DNA of 64,000 nt from Oceanicola sp. D3 (GCF_006351965.1 NZ_CP040932.1:3410001-3474000); one strand, 5' to 3'. Counted from the first letter of the stretch, positions 1 through 8,889 are shown. Translations and numbers: made by a program. The notes: generated by a model from the sequence alone, not told the origin.

Positions 1-305
1 TCGGCGGCAGCAATGGAGGTGGCCGGATAGGTCTCTCGTTGCAGGGCCGGGGCAATCCCGAAGAGCTGGCCCGGCGAGATGTGCAGCACGATGATCTGAT
101 CGCCACCCGGCGTGGTGCGCACCACGCGCAGGTAGCCATCGAGCAGGAGGTAGAACCGGTCGGCGTGCTCGCCCTCGCGGAAGATCTCGCGGCCCTCCTC
201 GTAGCGACGCGACACGGCGGCATCGAGGATCTCGCGGATCTGCGAACGCTCCAGCAGCGAGAAGGGCGGCAGGCCGTTCAGAAGGCTTTCGTCAAGTTTC
301 GGCAC
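1..305 (-). CDS. Crp/Fnr family transcriptional regulator, N-terminal part (runs off the window)
   Basis: Only about the first 101 residues are inside the window. They read as a cyclic-nucleotide-binding-type beta-roll: a FREGEHADRFYLLLDGYLRV segment followed by DQIIVLHISPGQLFG, the usual Crp/Fnr sensor pattern. No N-terminal cysteine cluster is visible, so an Fnr-type Fe-S sensor is unlikely; a Dnr/NnrR-like regulator of denitrification would fit the neighbours (divergent pseudoazurin and nnrS). The start is taken as GTG at 305-303 because an in-frame TAA lies a short way upstream and there is no ATG between them. The helix-turn-helix half is missing from the window, so the subfamily is inferred. 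Confidence 0.82.
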   Translation of the reverse strand, partial: MPKLDESLLNGLPPFSLLERSQIREILDAAVSRRYEEGREIFREGEHADRFYLLLDGYLRVVRTTPGGDQIIVLHISPGQLFGIAPALQRETYPATSIAAA

Positions 306-320
306 TTTCGCTCGCAGAGT

Positions 321-334
321 TTGTTTCAGAGCAA
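321..334. promoter_or_regulatory. candidate Crp/Fnr-type operator upstream of pseudoazurin
   Basis: TTGTTTCAGAGCAA is a 14-bp near-palindrome with the TTG-N8-CAA spacing of Fnr/Dnr boxes. It lies between the divergent regulator gene and pseudoazurin, centred about 78 bp before the pseudoazurin ATG, which would allow a -41.5 placement. It is a single short match and could be chance. Confidence 0.35.
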
Positions 335-405
335 CGTTTACCCCGGAGCCTTAGTGCAAAACCCGCTCAACCGAAACAAGCGGATACGCATGAAAGGATA
401 GTCCG

Positions 406-834
406 ATGTTTGCCAAGATGATGCTTGCCGGAGCCCTGACCCTCGCCGCGAGCGCGGGCTGGGCCGAGACCCACGAGGTGAAGATGCTCAACAAGGGCGA
501 GGTTGGCGCGATGGTCTTCGAGCCCGCCTATGTGAAGGCCGCGCCCGGCGACGTGGTGAAGTTCATCCCCACCGACAAGGGCCACAACGTGGAGAGCATC
601 GAGGGGATGCTCCCGGAGGGGGTGGAGGCCTTCAAGACCAAGAACAACGCGGAATTCGAGCTGACCGTGGAGGCCGAGGGGCTTTATGGCATCAAGTGCA
701 CGCCGCACTACGCCATGGGCATGATTGCGCTGGTGCAGGTTGGCGAGGCCGTCAACCTCGATGAGGCCTCGACGGTGAAGCACAAGGGCAAGGCGAAAGG
801 CCGGATGGCCGATCTCTTCGCCCAGGTCGAGTAG
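406..834 (+). CDS. pazS: pseudoazurin (periplasmic blue copper protein)
   Basis: Small type I copper electron carrier of the periplasm, known in denitrifiers as a donor to nitrite and N2O reductases. 142 residues: a Sec signal peptide ending at about ASAGWA-E21 leaves a mature protein of about 122 residues, normal for pseudoazurin. The four copper ligands are all present with family spacing: His60 (KGHN), Cys98 and His101 (KCTPH) and Met106; in mature numbering this is H40, C78, H81, M86. An AAAGGAT ribosome site precedes the ATG. It is followed on the same strand by nnrS and faces a Crp/Fnr regulator, which suggests control by low oxygen or nitric oxide (inference). Confidence 0.93.
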   Translation: MFAKMMLAGALTLAASAGWAETHEVKMLNKGEVGAMVFEPAYVKAAPGDVVKFIPTDKGHNVESIEGMLPEGVEAFKTKNNAEFELTVEAEGLYGIKCTPHYAMGMIALVQVGEAVNLDEASTVKHKGKAKGRMADLFAQVE

Positions 835-912
835 TCCCAGTTTCCTTCGAACTCGACCATCGGGCGGCGCCTTGGGGTGCCGCCCGTCCCCTTTCGATCC
901 GGGAGTCCTGCT

Positions 913-2091
913 ATGGTGCGTGACAAATCATTCCACGGCCCCGCGCTGTTTTCCTACGGGTTCCGGCCGTTCTTCCTTGCGGCCACGCTGTTCGGCCTAG
1001 GGGTCATCCCGCTGTGGTGGCTGGTGTGGGAAGGGCACGTGACCCTTGCCAGCACGCTTCACCCCACAGACTGGCACATCCACGAGATGATCTACGGCTA
1101 TGCTGCGGCAGTGGTGGCGGGCTTCCTCTTCACCGCCGTCCCCAACTGGACCGGGCGCTTGCCGACGCGCGGCTGGCCGCTGGCGGCGTTGCTGGCGCTT
1201 TGGGTTGCCGGGCGGCTCGTGGTGGCCGGGTTCGCAGGCCCCGGCCCTCTCGTCACAGCGCTAGTGGATCAGGCCTTCCTTCTCGCCGTGGCCGCGATGA
1301 TCGCCCGGGAGGTCGTGGCCGGAAGGAACTGGCGCAACCTGAAGGTCCTTGTGCCGGTCAGCCTGCTCTGGCTGGCCAACCTCGCCTACCATGCCGAGGC
1401 GGCCCTCACCGGCACCGCATGGCACGGCCACCGCGCGGGCATCGCCCTGCTGGTCTTCCTCATTCTGCTGATCGGCGGGCGCATCGTGCCCAGCTTCACC
1501 CGCAACTGGCTGGTGCAACGGGGGAACACAGCCCTGCCGGTGCCCTTCAATCGCTTCGACGGCGCAGCCCTCGCATTGGGCGCACTCGCCCTCGCAAGCT
1601 GGGTCGCGGCCCCCGCGAGCCGGACGACGGCCATCCTTTGCGCTATCGCCGCCCTCCTGCACCTTTTGCGCCTGGCCCGCTGGCGCCCCCAGGCCACCTG
1701 GCGCTCGCCGCTCCTGCTGATGCTGCACCTTGCCTATCTCTTCGTGCCTCTCGGGCTCGCCGCAACCTCCGCCGCAGCACTGGGCCTCGCCACCGAGGCC
1801 ACCGCAACCCACCTGCTCGGCATCGGTGCAATCGGAGGCATGACGGTCGCGGTGATGATGCGCGCCACCATGGGCCACACCGGACGCCCGCTCATCGCCG
1901 GGCCGGCCCTAGCCGCCGCCTTCGCCCTGACCCTCCTCGCCGGTTTCTCCCGGATCGCGGCCGGTTGGCTCCAAGGTGGCCCCGCGCTCTCCGCGCTCCT
2001 GTGGACGGCCGCCTTCACCTTGCTGGCCATCCGGCTCGCCCCGATGCTGGCGCGCCCGAAGACCACCCGTCGCCAGGCCTCAGCGACCTGA
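913..2091 (+). CDS. nnrS: NnrS family haem/copper membrane protein
   Basis: About 392 residues of almost continuous hydrophobic helices (roughly 12), starting with the family-typical SYGFRPFFLAATLFGLGVIPLW pattern and containing HIHEMIYGYAAAVVAGFLFTAVPNWTG, the conserved His-rich NnrS segment. NnrS proteins bind haem and copper and protect against or take part in nitric oxide metabolism; their genes are usually under Nnr/Dnr control. The ATG at 913 is chosen over an in-frame ATG at 877 because GGGAG lies just before it and the homology begins right after. About 80 bp after pseudoazurin on the same strand, so possibly one unit. Confidence 0.9.
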   Translation: MVRDKSFHGPALFSYGFRPFFLAATLFGLGVIPLWWLVWEGHVTLASTLHPTDWHIHEMIYGYAAAVVAGFLFTAVPNWTGRLPTRGWPLAALLALWVAGRLVVAGFAGPGPLVTALVDQAFLLAVAAMIAREVVAGRNWRNLKVLVPVSLLWLANLAYHAEAALTGTAWHGHRAGIALLVFLILLIGGRIVPSFTRNWLVQRGNTALPVPFNRFDGAALALGALALASWVAAPASRTTAILCAIAALLHLLRLARWRPQATWRSPLLLMLHLAYLFVPLGLAATSAAALGLATEATATHLLGIGAIGGMTVAVMMRATMGHTGRPLIAGPALAAAFALTLLAGFSRIAAGWLQGGPALSALLWTAAFTLLAIRLAPMLARPKTTRRQASAT

Positions 2092-2375
2092 CTGACGTTG
2101 AAAAACATGTTGGCGTTGTCGAGGGGCATAGTGGGTTGCGTCGACGAGCAACTGCCCGGCCCAGTTGGATAGACCAAGGCGAGCGTTCTATCCGCATTTA
2201 TAGCGCTCGCCACGCCGCCTTGCGGGCAGTTCCATCGATCCCATGACTCACCAAATGTTACAGCACCCGAGATCTGCGTGATCGATCCAAGAGCCGAAAT
2301 GTTGGTGGGACGAATGGTGGGGGGCGCCGAGGCGACCGCCCAAACACCTGAATATAGATCGAAAAGAATAGAAAA

Positions 2376-2465
2376 TGGCGGAGACGAAGGGATTCGAACC
2401 CTCGAGACGGTTTCCCGCCTACTCCCTTAGCAGGGGAGCGCCTTCGACCACTCGGCCACGTCTCC
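2376..2465 (-). tRNA. tRNA-Ser (GCU anticodon)
   Basis: Reading the minus strand gives a class II tRNA: acceptor GGAGACG pairs with CGTCTCC, discriminator G and an encoded CCA, T arm GAGGGTTCGAATCCCTT, anticodon loop CTGCTAA with GCU in the middle, and a long extra arm as in all serine tRNAs. A T-rich stretch follows on the minus strand and may end transcription. Confidence 0.97.
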
Positions 2466-2572
2466 GCCGGCGGGTTTATCGGGTTGGTGTGGCGGGGGCA
2501 ATCACTTGTTGACCGATTTTCCGCATTTCCCCAGTCTGGTGCGGCTGGAACGTGTGTAGGGGCATCGCGAGT

Positions 2573-3991
2573 ATGGAAGGTTGGGAGGGGCTGAAGGCCT
2601 GGTCGAACGATCACCAGGGGATATTTGCCCTCGCCGGATTTCTTGCGCTGATCGGCGGCATGGTGATGGGCTATTTCGCCCTCGCCCGCCAGCGAAGCGG
2701 ACATCGCTCGATCATCGAGCAACTGGACGAGCCCGCCTCCTGGCCTCACCTGATCGACCGGTTCCAGCAAGGGGGTGCGCCGGCCTACTTCCGGGCCGTG
2801 GCGCGGGTGCTGGGGATGGCCAACCGGGTTTATGGCCGCGATGCTCTGGGCTGGCGGGCGTTCGATCGCTGCCTGCACTTCGCGGTCCTCTACCCGATCA
2901 TCGCCGTGCTGGCTGGCTGGGTGCTGTTCAATCTGCACAGTCCTGCGGGGGTGACACTCTTCGCAGATGATCCGCACGTCCGGAGCAGGCTCGGCCGCGC
3001 CGCGCTTCTGATTGCGGGACTGGCCTGCTCTGGGTGGATTTTCGCCAATAGCCAGCGCTTTTCGGAGTGGGTCGTTGACCGGCTCTTCAAGCGACTTGAC
3101 AGTTCCGTCACCCGGCCCGGTTTTCTATCGAAGGCGGGCCGGGTGACGGTCGATTTTTTAGCCGGTGCCTTTGCCGTTGCCTTTGCCTTTGCCGTTGCCG
3201 TTGCCGTTGCCGATGCCGTTGCCTTTGCCGGTGCCTTTACCTTTGCCGGTGCCGTTGCCTTTACCGTTGCCTTTGCCGGTGCCTTTACCTTTGCCGGTGC
3301 CTTTACCTTTGCCGGTGCCTTTACCTTTGCCGGTGCCTTTGCCGTTGCCTTTGCCATTGCCGTTGCCAGTGCCGTTACTGGAGAGACTGAATTCGCCGCG
3401 CTCATCGCGCTGTTCTACATCCTGTTTCCCCTGCTGAACGCCCTGGCCGATTTCGCCTCTCTTGCCATCACCCGTCACTTCCTCGCCCGTCTCCTGCCGC
3501 ACCCCGATGTGGGCCCGCCGCGGCCCCGCCCGGATGCAGCGATGATCCTGCTGCACCTCGTTGTCGACCTCGGGCTTGCCGCTCTCTGCCTTTCCGCGCT
3601 GCTCCTCGCCACCACCTCTCTGCTCGACCTCTGGGGCTGGCTGCATCCGGCCAGCCTGCCCTTCGACTGGCGGGCCTATTGGGCCGGGGTGCGGGCCCGG
3701 CCCTCCGAGGGGGTGGCGCTCTATCTCATGGTGGCCACCACCCTGGTGCCAACAGTCGTGCATGTGACCGCCGGGCTTGGCGCCGTCATCACCCAACGCT
3801 CCCGCATCCTGCACCGCCTCGCGCGGCGGTTGGAGCGGGCACAGGTTGAGGGGGTGGCACCATCGAAGGCCGAGCAGGACGAAATTGCCGCAAGCTGGCG
3901 GCAGGCCCGGTATTGGGGCAACTTCTCCGCGATAGCTCTGGTGGTAGGTGCTCTGGCGTTGTTGTTCTGGCTTGGCGTGTCGCTGCTGTGA
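2573..3991 (+). CDS. multi-pass membrane protein with a long Ala-X dipeptide repeat
   Basis: Function not recognised. About 472 residues; membrane helices near residues 12-32, 97-120 and 140-160, then an uninterrupted repeat at residues 197-268 in which every second residue is Ala (sometimes Thr) and the others are Phe, Val or Gly, then helices around 280-300, 325-350, 385-410 and at the C-terminus, with an Arg-rich loop (ILHRLARRLERAQ) near 430. The ATG at 2573 is preferred to a GTG at 2552 because an AGGGG site sits at normal distance. The repeat is all in-frame hexanucleotides, so copy-number change would lengthen or shorten the protein without a frameshift. It stands alone between tRNA-Ser and a convergent agmatinase-like gene. 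Confidence 0.75.
   Translation: MEGWEGLKAWSNDHQGIFALAGFLALIGGMVMGYFALARQRSGHRSIIEQLDEPASWPHLIDRFQQGGAPAYFRAVARVLGMANRVYGRDALGWRAFDRCLHFAVLYPIIAVLAGWVLFNLHSPAGVTLFADDPHVRSRLGRAALLIAGLACSGWIFANSQRFSEWVVDRLFKRLDSSVTRPGFLSKAGRVTVDFLAGAFAVAFAFAVAVAVADAVAFAGAFTFAGAVAFTVAFAGAFTFAGAFTFAGAFTFAGAFAVAFAIAVASAVTGETEFAALIALFYILFPLLNALADFASLAITRHFLARLLPHPDVGPPRPRPDAAMILLHLVVDLGLAALCLSALLLATTSLLDLWGWLHPASLPFDWRAYWAGVRARPSEGVALYLMVATTLVPTVVHVTAGLGAVITQRSRILHRLARRLERAQVEGVAPSKAEQDEIAASWRQARYWGNFSAIALVVGALALLFWLGVSLL
3161..3376 (+). repeat. hexanucleotide (GCCNTT-type) tandem repeat inside a coding region
   Basis: 216 bp, 36 hexamers of the form GCCTTT, GCCGTT, GCCGGT or ACCTTT, with a higher-order 18-bp unit (GGTGCCTTTACCTTTGCC) repeated in tandem several times near 3270-3340. 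On the plus strand it encodes alternating Ala/Thr and Phe/Val/Gly. The minus strand reads as a Gly-Lys repeat, which is an artefact of the composition. Confidence 0.95.
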
Positions 3992-4151
3992 GGCTGCGCC
4001 GGGCTCGCCCGGCTGTTGCGCAAAACGCCCCGTTAACTTAACCAACCCGCCCGAAACTTCGTATGCATGGGCTGTGCATCACTTGTGCATAGGTTGTTCC
4101 TGTTGCCTCTTTACGGTAAACGCCTGAAATCCATCACCTTTTCACCAAATC

Positions 4152-5126
4152 TCAACCTTCCGTCCCGCCCGCCACGGCCTCCGCCATCACGCACAAAAGC
4201 TCGAACATCACCGACACGCCAAGGTAGCTCGTCGCCCCGCCCACGTCGAAGGGCGGCGACACTTCCACCATGTCCGCCCCCACGATATTCAGCCCCCGCA
4301 GCGCCCGCACCACCTGCAGGGCCTGGTAGCTGTTCGGCCCGCCCACCTCCGGCGTTCCAGTGCCCGGGGCGAAGGCCGGGTCAACGAAATCAATGTCATA
4401 GCTCACATATGTCGGCCCCTCGCCCACGATCTCGCGGGCCTCGGCCATCACGTCATCCACGCCCCGCGCGTGGAACTCCTCGATCGGGATCAGCCGGATG
4501 CCCACCGACTTGGCGAAGTCCTTGTCTTCATTGTCATAAGCGGTGCCACGTATGCCGATCTGCACCACCCGCTCGGGCTCCAGCAGCCCCTCCTCCACCG
4601 CCCGCCGGAAGGGGGTGCCGTGGGTGTACATCGTGCCGCCGAAGTAGGAGTGGTAGAGGTCTGTGTGGCTGTCAAAATGCACCATCCCCACCGGGTTTTC
4701 CGCCGCCACGGCGCGCAGCACGGGCAGCGATGTCAGGTGGTCTCCGCCTGCCGTGAGCGGCATGATCCCGGCGTCCAACACCTTGGCATAAAACGAAGTT
4801 ATCCGGTCCAGCGTGTCGGCGATATCGGCTGGGTTGGGGGCCACGTCCCCCAGATCGGCGCAGTTGACCAGCTCGAAGGGGCGCACCCCCGTTGCCCCGT
4901 TTTCCGCCCGGATCATGGTCGAGGCATCCCGCAGCGCGCGCGGCCCGTGGCGCGGGCCGGGGCGGTTGGTGGTGCCCGAATCCCAAGGCACCCCGATCAG
5001 CCCAACTTCAACCTCCGCAAGCCTTTGATCTTCCAGCGGAACATGGGGCAGCCGCATGAAGGTCGGAATGCCCGCAAAGCGCGGCAGCTCAAAGCCGGAG
5101 ACGGGCTGGAAGAACGGATCGGGCAT
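4152..5126 (-). CDS. speB: agmatinase / arginase-family ureohydrolase
   Basis: Binuclear manganese hydrolase that releases urea from agmatine or a related guanidino compound. 324 residues. The metal-ligand motifs are complete: TAGGDHLTS, VHFDSHTDLYH and SYDIDFVDPAFAPGTGTPE, and the C-terminal EVSPPFD typical of agmatinases. The ATG at 5126 is chosen because AAGGAG stands just before it; longer in-frame starts would add a low-complexity leader. Substrate cannot be fixed from sequence: guanidinobutyrase and guanidinopropionase share these motifs. The neighbouring GT90 gene follows upstream on the same strand with an 86-bp gap, giving no hint about the pathway. Confidence 0.88.
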   Translation of the reverse strand: MPDPFFQPVSGFELPRFAGIPTFMRLPHVPLEDQRLAEVEVGLIGVPWDSGTTNRPGPRHGPRALRDASTMIRAENGATGVRPFELVNCADLGDVAPNPADIADTLDRITSFYAKVLDAGIMPLTAGGDHLTSLPVLRAVAAENPVGMVHFDSHTDLYHSYFGGTMYTHGTPFRRAVEEGLLEPERVVQIGIRGTAYDNEDKDFAKSVGIRLIPIEEFHARGVDDVMAEAREIVGEGPTYVSYDIDFVDPAFAPGTGTPEVGGPNSYQALQVVRALRGLNIVGADMVEVSPPFDVGGATSYLGVSVMFELLCVMAEAVAGGTEG

Positions 5127-5212
5127 CGCTGGGGCTCCTTCGCGGGTGTCTGCCTTGGGCGACTGTGGCGCGAAACACCGCTGCGGCGAAAGCCCCTTTC
5201 TCGCCCCCGCCC

Positions 5213-6193
5213 CTACCCCGCAGCAAGGATCTCCGCCGCACGGGCGCGCTCGCGCTCCCATGTCATTTCCCGCGCAAGTGCCTGACCTTCCTGAGCAATC
5301 TCGTGGGCCTCTGCATCATGGCTGCGCAGCCACTCCAGCTTTTCTTCCAGATCGGCCAGATCGGCGCGCACCGGCACAAAATGCCGCCCCGCCTCCAGCC
5401 GGTCATAATACCACTGGCGAAAGCCAAAGGGGCTGTCGACCTTGAGCACGCAGCAGCCGAGGAGAAGGCGATGAAAGAGGTTGTCCCAAGTGTTGGTAAT
5501 GCCATCAATATCAATGGCATACTTGCGCTGCCCCCAGCTTTCCGACGCCAGCCGCTCGCCCAACAGCCCCTGCGCCCGCAGCGCCGCCGCCTCGCCCCGC
5601 TCGGGCTCGTCGATAAAGCGAAAGTCGATCTCCCCACCCCGGCACCGCAGCGCCATCGCTAGGCGTTGGTTGACCCCCGGCTGACCCGCCGCGCAATCGG
5701 TCAGCAGCGGCCCCAGCCCATTCGCACGGCCCCGCCAAACCACCTCTGCCCCGCGATCCGCCCAAGGCAATGCCACCTGCGCGGCCGCCTCGTGCATCGC
5801 GTCATGCCCCCGGCTGCGAAAGAAGAAGTAATCCGGCACCGGAACCGTCTGGCCGCAGGAGGAAAAACTGAACTGGGCCACAGAAGGCTCATGCCCATCA
5901 GAGGTGTTGCCGCTGATCTGGGCCACCCCCTCGGGCGCGGCCATCATCCAGCACAGATAGGCGGCACTGTGGCTCAAGGCACGCTTGCGCGGATGCACCG
6001 GCGGGCGCTGCGACGGCAGGGCAAGCTCAAACCCCGCACCGGCCCGGCGCAGCGTCACATCATAGCTGCCCACGGGCTCGTCATGGCGAAGAATTTTCAG
6101 CGCTGGCGGCTCTAGCCCCACAGAAGCAAGCTGGCGAAGTACGCCCCGCTTCACCTTGCGGCTCCAATCCAGCCATTTCAGATCCAGCATCAC
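5213..6193 (-). CDS. glycosyltransferase family 90 (CAP10-like) protein
   Basis: 326 residues with the GT90/KDEL-motif pattern: VPDYFFF, then ADRGAEVVWRGRANG, then GQRKYAIDIDG, a DNLFHRLLLGCCVLKVDSPF block, HFVPVRADLADLEEKLEWL and a closing HDAEAHEIAQEG. Bacterial members add xylose or other sugars to lipopolysaccharide or capsule. No signal peptide or membrane helix is visible, so it would act on the cytoplasmic side. Donor and acceptor are unknown. It lies upstream of the agmatinase-like gene on the same strand, probably without functional link. Confidence 0.82.
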   Translation of the reverse strand: MMLDLKWLDWSRKVKRGVLRQLASVGLEPPALKILRHDEPVGSYDVTLRRAGAGFELALPSQRPPVHPRKRALSHSAAYLCWMMAAPEGVAQISGNTSDGHEPSVAQFSFSSCGQTVPVPDYFFFRSRGHDAMHEAAAQVALPWADRGAEVVWRGRANGLGPLLTDCAAGQPGVNQRLAMALRCRGGEIDFRFIDEPERGEAAALRAQGLLGERLASESWGQRKYAIDIDGITNTWDNLFHRLLLGCCVLKVDSPFGFRQWYYDRLEAGRHFVPVRADLADLEEKLEWLRSHDAEAHEIAQEGQALAREMTWERERARAAEILAAG

Positions 6194-6239
6194 CGGCCCC
6201 CTTCCGGCTGCCTCGTTCCGGCCCGAGTTGCGGCGCCTT

Positions 6240-6590
6240 TTAGCTAGCGTCGATCATCAGGCACTTATAGCGGCGCTCGGTCTCTTCCACCGTTTTTTCG
6301 GCCACGGCATTGATACGGGCCGAGATCTGGCGACTAGTAGCGGTGCCGTTCACGATGTGGCCCGCCGCCCATTTCGCCACGGCTGTAAGCTGGGCGTCGG
6401 TGTAGCGGTGCGCCTTGGTGGCCCGCGCCTTTGCATCCGCGCCGGGTGCGCAAAGATAGGTCAGCGCATCGCCGTCCGAATTGCGAAACCGAAAGCGCTC
6501 GCGGTCCGGGTAGGCGGTGCTGATTAGGGCGTCCGTGGTGCAGCCTGCAAGCAGAAGTGCAACGACAGCGATGATAGCAAAACTTTTCAT
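6240..6590 (-). CDS. small lipoprotein, unknown function
   Basis: 116 residues. The N-terminus MKSFAIIAVVALLLAGC is a lipoprotein signal with lipobox LLAGC, so the mature protein should be anchored through Cys17. The rest is soluble, with two further cysteines (YLCAPG and YKCLMIDAS) that could form a disulphide in the periplasm. No family recognised. Between ychF and the GT90 gene on the same strand. Confidence 0.75.
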   Translation of the reverse strand: MKSFAIIAVVALLLAGCTTDALISTAYPDRERFRFRNSDGDALTYLCAPGADAKARATKAHRYTDAQLTAVAKWAAGHIVNGTATSRQISARINAVAEKTVEETERRYKCLMIDAS

Positions 6591-6656
6591 ATCAATTCCT
6601 TACAAACTCATACTCTTCAGGAAGCCGCACCTGCGAGGGCGGCAAACCCGGCTGCC

Positions 6657-7754
6657 TCAGCCCGAATGCAGGAAGTGCAGCACATCGCCGTCCTGCACAA
6701 CATATCCCTTGCCCTCGGCGCGCATCTTGCCCGCCTCCTTGGCCCCCTGCTCGCCATTGCCTGCGATGTAGTCCTCGTAGGCGATGGTCTCGGCGCGGAT
6801 GAAGCCCTTCTCGAAATCCCCGTGAATCACCCCTGCCGCTTGCGGCGCGGAGGTGCCTGACGGGATGGTCCAGGCGCGGGCCTCTTTGGGACCGACAGTA
6901 AAGTAGGTTTGCAGGTGCAACAGCTCGTATCCGGCCCGAATGAGCCGGTCGAGCCCGGCTTCCTTCAGCCCGAGCTCTTCCAGAAACATCTCGGCCTCTT
7001 CAGCATCGAGCTGGCTGATCTCTTCTTCGATCTTGGCCGAAATCACCACCGCACCGGCGCCCTGCTCGGCGGCCATCTTCTCGACGGCGGCAGAGTGCTC
7101 ATTACCAGTCGCGGCCTCATCTTCGGCCACGTTGCACACGAATAGGATCGGCTTGGAGGTCAGCAGTTGCAGCAATTGCCATGCCCGTGCGTCCTCGGCA
7201 TCCACATCCACCGTGCGGGCCGGTTTGCCGTCTTCCAGAGCCGCTTGTGCGGCGGCCAGCAAGCGATCCTGCTGGGCGGCTTCCTTGTCGTTGCCCTTCA
7301 ACTTGCGCACCAAGCCCGCCCGGCGCTTTTCGATGCTTTCAAGGTCGGCCAGCATCAGCTCGGTCTCGATGGTCTCGGCATCTGCCACCGGGTCCACCCG
7401 GCCCTCCACATGGGTCACGTCGCCATCTTCGAAGCAGCGGAGCACGTGAGCCACGGCGTCGCACTCGCGGATGTTGGCCAGAAACTGGTTGCCCAGCCCC
7501 TCGCCCTTGCTCGCGCCCTTCACCAGCCCGGCGATGTCGACAAAAGTCATCCGCGTGGGGATGATCTGCTTGGAGCTTGCAATTGCCGCCAGCTTTTCCA
7601 GCCGGTCGTCCGGCACCGCCACCTCGCCCACGTTGGGCTCGATCGTGCAGAACGGAAAGTTCGCCGCCTGCGCCGCTGCCGTGCGGGTCAGCGCATTGAA
7701 CAGCGTCGACTTGCCCACGTTGGGCAGCCCCACGATGCCGGTTTTGAAGCCCAT
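6657..7754 (-). CDS. ychF: ribosome-binding ATPase YchF
   Basis: Universal Obg-like P-loop protein that prefers ATP and binds the ribosome; implicated in oxidative stress response. 365 residues, the normal length. Visible: G1 loop [15 protein letters not shown] at the N-terminus, switch region [27 protein letters not shown], a G4 position reading NVAED in place of NKxD (the basis of ATP preference in this family), a coiled-coil central domain, and the C-terminal TGS-like domain with [13 protein letters not shown] and GDVLHFLH. Confidence 0.97.
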   Translation of the reverse strand: MGFKTGIVGLPNVGKSTLFNALTRTAAAQAANFPFCTIEPNVGEVAVPDDRLEKLAAIASSKQIIPTRMTFVDIAGLVKGASKGEGLGNQFLANIRECDAVAHVLRCFEDGDVTHVEGRVDPVADAETIETELMLADLESIEKRRAGLVRKLKGNDKEAAQQDRLLAAAQAALEDGKPARTVDVDAEDARAWQLLQLLTSKPILFVCNVAEDEAATGNEHSAAVEKMAAEQGAGAVVISAKIEEEISQLDAEEAEMFLEELGLKEAGLDRLIRAGYELLHLQTYFTVGPKEARAWTIPSGTSAPQAAGVIHGDFEKGFIRAETIAYEDYIAGNGEQGAKEAGKMRAEGKGYVVQDGDVLHFLHSG

Positions 7755-7892
7755 TTCATTGTCTCCCGTGATCCGAGCCGCCTTCTAGGACGCGCAGGGC
7801 TGAAGGGCAATGCCCGCTTGGCGCTTGCACCTGAGACCATGGCGCTTAGAACGGTCAGAGCACCATCAGTCAAAGCCAATCAGACGAACTTC

Positions 7893-8276
7893 ATGCATCG
7901 CCTTTTCCGCCCCACATGCATTGCCCTTCTGGCCGCCGCGCCCGCCTCTGCCGTGGCGCAGGACGAGGCCTTCTTCTTCCTCGTCACCAGCGCCCAGCTC
8001 GCCTGCCTGCAACAAAACGCCGAGGCCTATGCGCCTGCTGAGGGTCAAACCGCCTTTGTGACGCTGGCCGACTGCGGCGAGGCCCCGCCCGCGGCACCCG
8101 CCGACACGGCACAGTTCACCACGCCCGATATCTCCCTCTTCGACGCCGCCGAGGCGCCCGATGCCGTGGTCGCCCTCTCGGCGCAGGATTTCACCTGTCT
8201 TGCCGGGCTCGAAATTCCGCAAAGCGCCGGGCTGCTGGCGTTCTACCCGGAGCGCTGCGATGTCCAGCCCCGCTGA
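7893..8276 (+). CDS. small secreted protein, unknown function
   Basis: About 127 residues with a Sec signal peptide (MHRLFRPTCIALLAAAPASAVAQ, cleaved after AVA). The mature part is acidic and has four cysteines spaced as two pairs (around LACLQ, ADCGE, FTCLAG, ERCDV), suggesting two disulphides. ATG 7893 is chosen because it puts the signal peptide at the N-terminus; an in-frame ATG at 7849 has no signal. Its end overlaps the next gene by 17 bp, so the two are probably translated together. No family recognised. Confidence 0.7.
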   Translation: MHRLFRPTCIALLAAAPASAVAQDEAFFFLVTSAQLACLQQNAEAYAPAEGQTAFVTLADCGEAPPAAPADTAQFTTPDISLFDAAEAPDAVVALSAQDFTCLAGLEIPQSAGLLAFYPERCDVQPR

Positions 8277-8889
8277 GCCCGGCCCCGCTGCCACGGCTGG
8301 GGAGGCCCCCGCTCGCCGCTCGCGCATCCGGCGCTTCTTCAAGCCTGAGATGGATATCGACACGCTGGCGCATCTCTTCACGCTGGTGGTTGCCGTGGCG
8401 GGGATGGCCAAGTTTTTCTACGATCAGGACCAAGCCCTGAAGGCTGAAAACCGCGCCCGCGCCATCACCTACATCAACGCCTATACCGAAGAGCCCCTGC
8501 TCGGGTCGCGCCAAGCGCTCTATGATTTCTGGGCCGGGCAGCCCGAGCTTGTCGCCATGCTGCGCAAGCAGTCGCTCACCCCCCGCAACTATGCCGCAAT
8601 GCTCGCCGCATCGGTCTTTCGCACTGGGGCCGAAGAGCCTATCCGCGAGCCGCTTCTGGTGCTCGACAGCTTCTATTCGCAAGTCAGCTTCTGCGAGAGC
8701 GGCGGGCTTTGCGATACCGGCATCATCGACAGCTATTTCTGCACCCACGCCCGCCGCGACGCACAGGCCTACGCCCCGTTTTTCGAGCATCTGCGCAGCC
8801 AGAGCGGCGACACACGGATAGGCCGCGAGCTGGACGCCTTCGCCGCGCGCTGCACCCCGCCCTCCGACTCCGCCACACCCACCGGCTGA
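8260..8889 (+). CDS. single-pass membrane protein, unknown function
   Basis: 209 residues: a basic N-terminal region (RRSRIRRFFKPEMD), one membrane helix at about 35-52 (LAHLFTLVVAVAGMAKFFY), then a soluble domain of about 155 residues with three cysteines in a CESGGLC...YFCTH cluster. The start at 8260 has GGAG before it and overlaps the preceding secreted-protein gene, indicating a two-gene unit. Not recognised as a named family. Confidence 0.72.
   Translation: MSSPAEPGPAATAGEAPARRSRIRRFFKPEMDIDTLAHLFTLVVAVAGMAKFFYDQDQALKAENRARAITYINAYTEEPLLGSRQALYDFWAGQPELVAMLRKQSLTPRNYAAMLAASVFRTGAEEPIREPLLVLDSFYSQVSFCESGGLCDTGIIDSYFCTHARRDAQAYAPFFEHLRSQSGDTRIGRELDAFAARCTPPSDSATPTG

Noticed and set aside
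2092-2375. A gene in the gap between nnrS and tRNA-Ser
   Set aside because: Only short frames without ribosome sites or motifs; I see nothing supportable in it.
3161-3376. Possible CRISPR array
   Set aside because: The units are 6 or 18 bp with no unique spacers and lie inside a coding frame.
3158-4045. Long minus-strand frame with Lys-Gly-Thr-Gly-Lys repeats
   Set aside because: It is the reverse reading of the hexanucleotide array and the rest has no family match or ribosome site; the plus-strand membrane protein explains the DNA.
7167-7892. Plus-strand frame antisense to ychF, continuous with the small secreted protein
   Set aside because: ychF on the minus strand is unmistakable; the plus-strand gene starts at 7893 where a signal peptide begins.
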